From Baffinella frigidus (taxonomy: Eukaryota; Cryptophyceae; Cryptomonadales; Baffinellaceae), in NCBI GenBank assembly GCA_026770585.1, contig MU646401.1, positions 424,622 to 434,793 of the forward strand: DNA of 10,172 nt. The letters run 5' to 3'. Position 1 is the stretch's first letter. Each line of letters starts with the position of its first letter. Position numbers and translations under genes: made by a program. Shown one piece after another: positions 10,043 through 10,172 of the stretch. The notes under the pieces are model-generated. The model was not told the origin of the DNA. It ran no database searches and saw only the letters and a program-made list of their open reading frames with translations.

Positions 10043-10172
10043 GGTTTAGGGTTTAGGATTTAGGATTTCAGGTTGTGGGACGTTGGCCGCTAGGGTTCCG
10101 GGTTTAGGGGTCTAGGGGTTTAGGGGTTTAGGGGTCTCGGGGTTTAGGGGTCTAGGGGTCTCGGGGTTTAGG
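10043..10172 (+). repeat. Degenerate TTTAGGG tract at the window end
   Basis: GGTTTAGGGTTTAGGATTTAGGATTT is followed by 30 bp of other sequence. From 10092 on there are 8-9-base units GGGTTTAGG, GGGTCTAGG and GGGTCTCGG in alternation. The last part is a higher-order repeat of variant units. Orientation is that of a right chromosome end, but units are too degenerate for an active telomere. Confidence 0.88.

Overview
The window looks like subtelomeric or telomere-rich nuclear DNA from a eukaryote. The main evidence is many tracts of the TTTAGGG/CCCTAAA telomere repeat, the type known from plants, many algae, cryptophytes, dinoflagellates and chromerids. A unicellular alga is my best guess. That rests on the telomere type plus the dense small foldback elements, and the lineage is not settled. 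I find no intact gene, tRNA or rRNA. The open frames of 60-140 codons run through inverted repeats, telomere tracts or a GA-rich simple repeat, and I regard them as accidental. The only protein-like signals are fragments: an exon-like unit repeated about six times (474-1943), a duplicated block carrying a perfect GTAAGT splice donor (4681-4793 and, inverted, 6364-6477), a possible last exon (5654-5692), and short repeats with an LE-(L/V/I)-DADS peptide (8826-9706).

Layout. 120-461 is a CCCTAAA tract, degenerate at its left and nearly perfect at its right. 474-1943 holds the exon-like units, interleaved with hairpin repeats (family B), a head-to-head telomere palindrome (1686-1743) and the first copy of MITE family A. 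2319-5008 is packed with family A elements, a large inverted repeat (2791-2918), a 21-bp repeat array that reverses direction in its middle (2988-3124), family C elements and a locally duplicated segment. 5195-6726 has another foldback, a degenerate telomere tract, several hairpins, an A element and the second copies of two earlier blocks in the opposite orientation. 6881-7420 has three family C copies. 7481-8130 is TTTAGGG-rich DNA containing a perfect hairpin and an A element. 8197-9706 has tandem G/H repeats, a 167-bp element with 23-bp terminal inverted repeats, and two sister foldbacks (family J). The window ends with a 170-bp GA tract and a degenerate TTTAGGG tract.

How it fits together. 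The dominant process seems to be accumulation and nesting of short non-autonomous foldback elements. At least six families differ at their ends, yet A, B, C, D and I share an internal palindromic motif, CTACNGTAG. No transposase is present, so enzymes would have to act in trans. Telomere tracts run mostly C-rich in the left half and G-rich in the right half, as if facing outward, but neither window end is a clean telomere. All coordinates were read by eye, so element ends may be off by a few bases.
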